Source: an uncultured Lachnospiraceae bacterium (GTDB taxonomy: Bacteria; Bacillota; Clostridia; Lachnospirales; Lachnospiraceae). From it: a DNA stretch of 6,394 nucleotides. Each line of letters starts with the position of its first letter. Positions within the stretch are counted from its first letter, which is position 1. Below the pieces are notes generated by a model. That model saw only the letters and a list, made by a program, of their open reading frames with translations. It searched no databases and was not told the origin of the DNA. The stretch covers positions 1-6,394 of the forward strand of contig CADBNQ010000105.1 of NCBI GenBank assembly GCA_902796045.1. The letters run 5' to 3'. The translations under genes and the position numbers were made by a program. Below are positions 6,201 to 6,394 of this stretch, in pieces.

Positions 6201-6394
6201 GCAGCATGCGGAGATTCGGGGAGGAGATGCCTTCTATGCAGATGCCCCCGGCAACTATACCATCCAGCCGACCTGCAGCGGATATACGATCAATCCAGTG
6301 ACTGTCGTAGTGACAGAGAATTCCAAACCTGTAGCTAAGGTTGTGGATCCGCCCAGACAGATCTTAAAGGGTAAGACGGATACTGCCACGGTGA
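3220..6394 (+). CDS. Large secreted protein with an aerolysin/ETX-MTX2-like pore-forming module and Ig-like repeats; 3' end outside window
   Basis: The frame is open from the ATG at 3220 to the window edge, 1058 complete codons with no stop. Residues 1-29 are an export signal: MRKKLRG, a hydrophobic stretch, then VDA before Ser30; no lipobox cysteine is present. Residues 30-327 resemble nothing I recognise. Residues 328-360 and 404-426 are Ser/Thr/Glu-rich strands flanking 361-405, where two strands alternate strictly between apolar and polar residues (Phe361, Trp363, Met365, Ile369, Val371, Ile373, Leu375; then Ala391, Leu393, Ile395, Phe399, Trp403). ALPPHTAAVV (426-435) and a strand ending in FAMSGDYY follow. 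This layout is typical of the aerolysin/ETX-MTX2 beta-pore-forming fold, with 361-405 as the membrane-inserting hairpin. Residues 468-750 are unassigned. From about 760 on, related beta-sandwich repeats carry APGxY. It is presumably exported and acts outside the cell or on its surface; target, anchoring and function are unknown. The toxin-fold call is from pattern, not a database match. Confidence 0.88.
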   Translation, partial: MRKKLRGLAVRLAAMVTMASLMTSVQVDASGTKRKPIADAVSYYKEDGVNTGIRSITLNPYTYYNISRDPELNPPVNGKQNPTLALKKSLLLKIAQKEIFPRWGLIAEGIFRDQANQLVTIEGSGMMKSDTSSSESFDRHFSYGKSGVNSSYSKYKWALEDLADTLGRPASKSGKSNAEQTEFKILKGSTNNDEVVYSGIYPINNLKEARTLMGKGLRACADDNDVSVSDFLGDKKDKSDSKYRLPDLDNDKTGAGFCNVVTCVNRAGDSWDYDYVTFGIAAYDFDVTPISADKLKYIEAAQGLTIEEAAKKGMSGVYFDDGGSTSTRSYLKNSSSVENTVTTSLENNESEEVSMTTEETFEWGMEQEIGVDINLGGYGTKGDEAFMFPQATLHIQQNFHETWSTMKGKGETKAKSYTRNISTETALPPHTAAVVKSNIQKSDEKEDFQQPVVLNYKVAIFAMSGDYYNGSMGLGRIDPNIYDKQWMSVIFDGSDSYDPGGNNALASLYTRAVEEKNVDGYDGVHGRYRNWCDKKVWRSSNDIGWDNVASSISTDNRVSHIIKRPTDAGEKSTLTDLASELPFAEMASVFNRKRDIMNTEIEKIIPLYNIKRIDAGTSHFDLDPMANYQMYLDSIKLNASDASGVEFYGFDPDWGHWELSGSDQNGIELITNENSGSQSVKVASSAVGKKYYLKWKFNEDAEICTNEDPEGMTPEQLAAVETPTVEINVKQNADNITDLKIPQEYQTYSSIYTKPFNINQVVRAKAVGANNTNYYVPVFWEGGSFISENGDVKFPAPGQYSVRAYVKKGSGTRIYSDYINLTATALREVRFARPADLEEGDFKLTRKHPSRSLDLNTFISYYDQTGKPWKGDTLEADSHLTFTVDDTENAQISNGILTVSAPGDYDVTASTTFDYGGSPVIMKKTLHFTFVHEDWLETIEMEKPSVSIRELRLEEPEDEVKISNLKGLLRYYDQNNNEWTGSKPTVKFTITPATQHAEIRGGDAFYADAPGNYTIQPTCSGYTINPVTVVVTENSKPVAKVVDPPRQILKGKTDTATV
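5497..6318 (+). repeat. Three diverged Ig-like protein repeats within the secreted protein
   Basis: The APG-x-Y turn recurs at protein residues 796-800, 901-905 and 1009-1013, a period of about 105-108 residues. Each is preceded by an NG- or GG-type turn (ENGD, SNGI, RGGD). In the last two repeats a YYDQ motif with a tryptophan a few residues later recurs at 861-864 and 971-974, and the segments before it also align (FARPADLEE with MEKPSVSIRE). The pattern resembles bacterial Ig-like (Big) stalk domains. Another unit seems to start near residue 1038, at the window edge. Confidence 0.55.

Noticed and set aside
6153..6338. Small + strand open frame in another reading frame within the secreted protein
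   Set aside because: The frame beginning at 3220 is continuous here and encodes the Ig-like repeats.

Overview
The window looks like chromosomal DNA from an anaerobic Gram-positive bacterium, most likely a gut clostridium of the Lachnospiraceae type. I infer this from moderately high GC (about half), AGGAGG-type ribosome binding sites, the protein sequences and a Gram-positive style secreted protein. No species can be named from the sequence alone. All four genes lie on the + strand.

Left part (2-2830), nucleotide and nucleoside metabolism. The window opens inside a carB gene, the large subunit of carbamoyl-phosphate synthase. Its usual end, the MGS-like allosteric domain and the LQEWHARI tail, runs on in frame into a complete nitroreductase-like flavoprotein domain, so the gene encodes a CarB-nitroreductase fusion. 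After a 117-base gap with a probable promoter come mtnN (5'-methylthioadenosine/S-adenosylhomocysteine nucleosidase) and deoD (purine nucleoside phosphorylase), closely spaced and probably one transcript. Together they break down S-adenosylmethionine by-products and salvage purine bases and ribose phosphates. CarB supplies carbamoyl phosphate for pyrimidine and arginine synthesis.

Middle (2831-3219), a 389-base intergenic region. It holds two hairpins after deoD, the second followed by a T-rich stretch and probably the terminator. Then come a further inverted repeat, an AT-rich promoter-like block, and a leader whose first part can fold as a compact three-way junction. The 3' strand of that junction's closing stem can instead pair with a segment just after a run of nine T. 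A good ribosome binding site precedes the last gene.

Right part (3220-6394), one large gene open at the window end (at least 1058 residues). It starts with an export signal, followed by an unrecognised N-terminal region. A central module has the layout of an aerolysin/ETX-MTX2 beta-pore-forming toxin: Ser/Thr-rich strands around a strikingly regular amphipathic beta-hairpin, then a PPHT strand. Next come a further unassigned region and at least three related beta-sandwich (Ig-like) repeats carrying an APGxY signature. This secreted putative pore-former with a repeat stalk and the carB-nitroreductase fusion are the two most notable items. No tRNA, rRNA, CRISPR array, insertion sequence or attachment site was seen.
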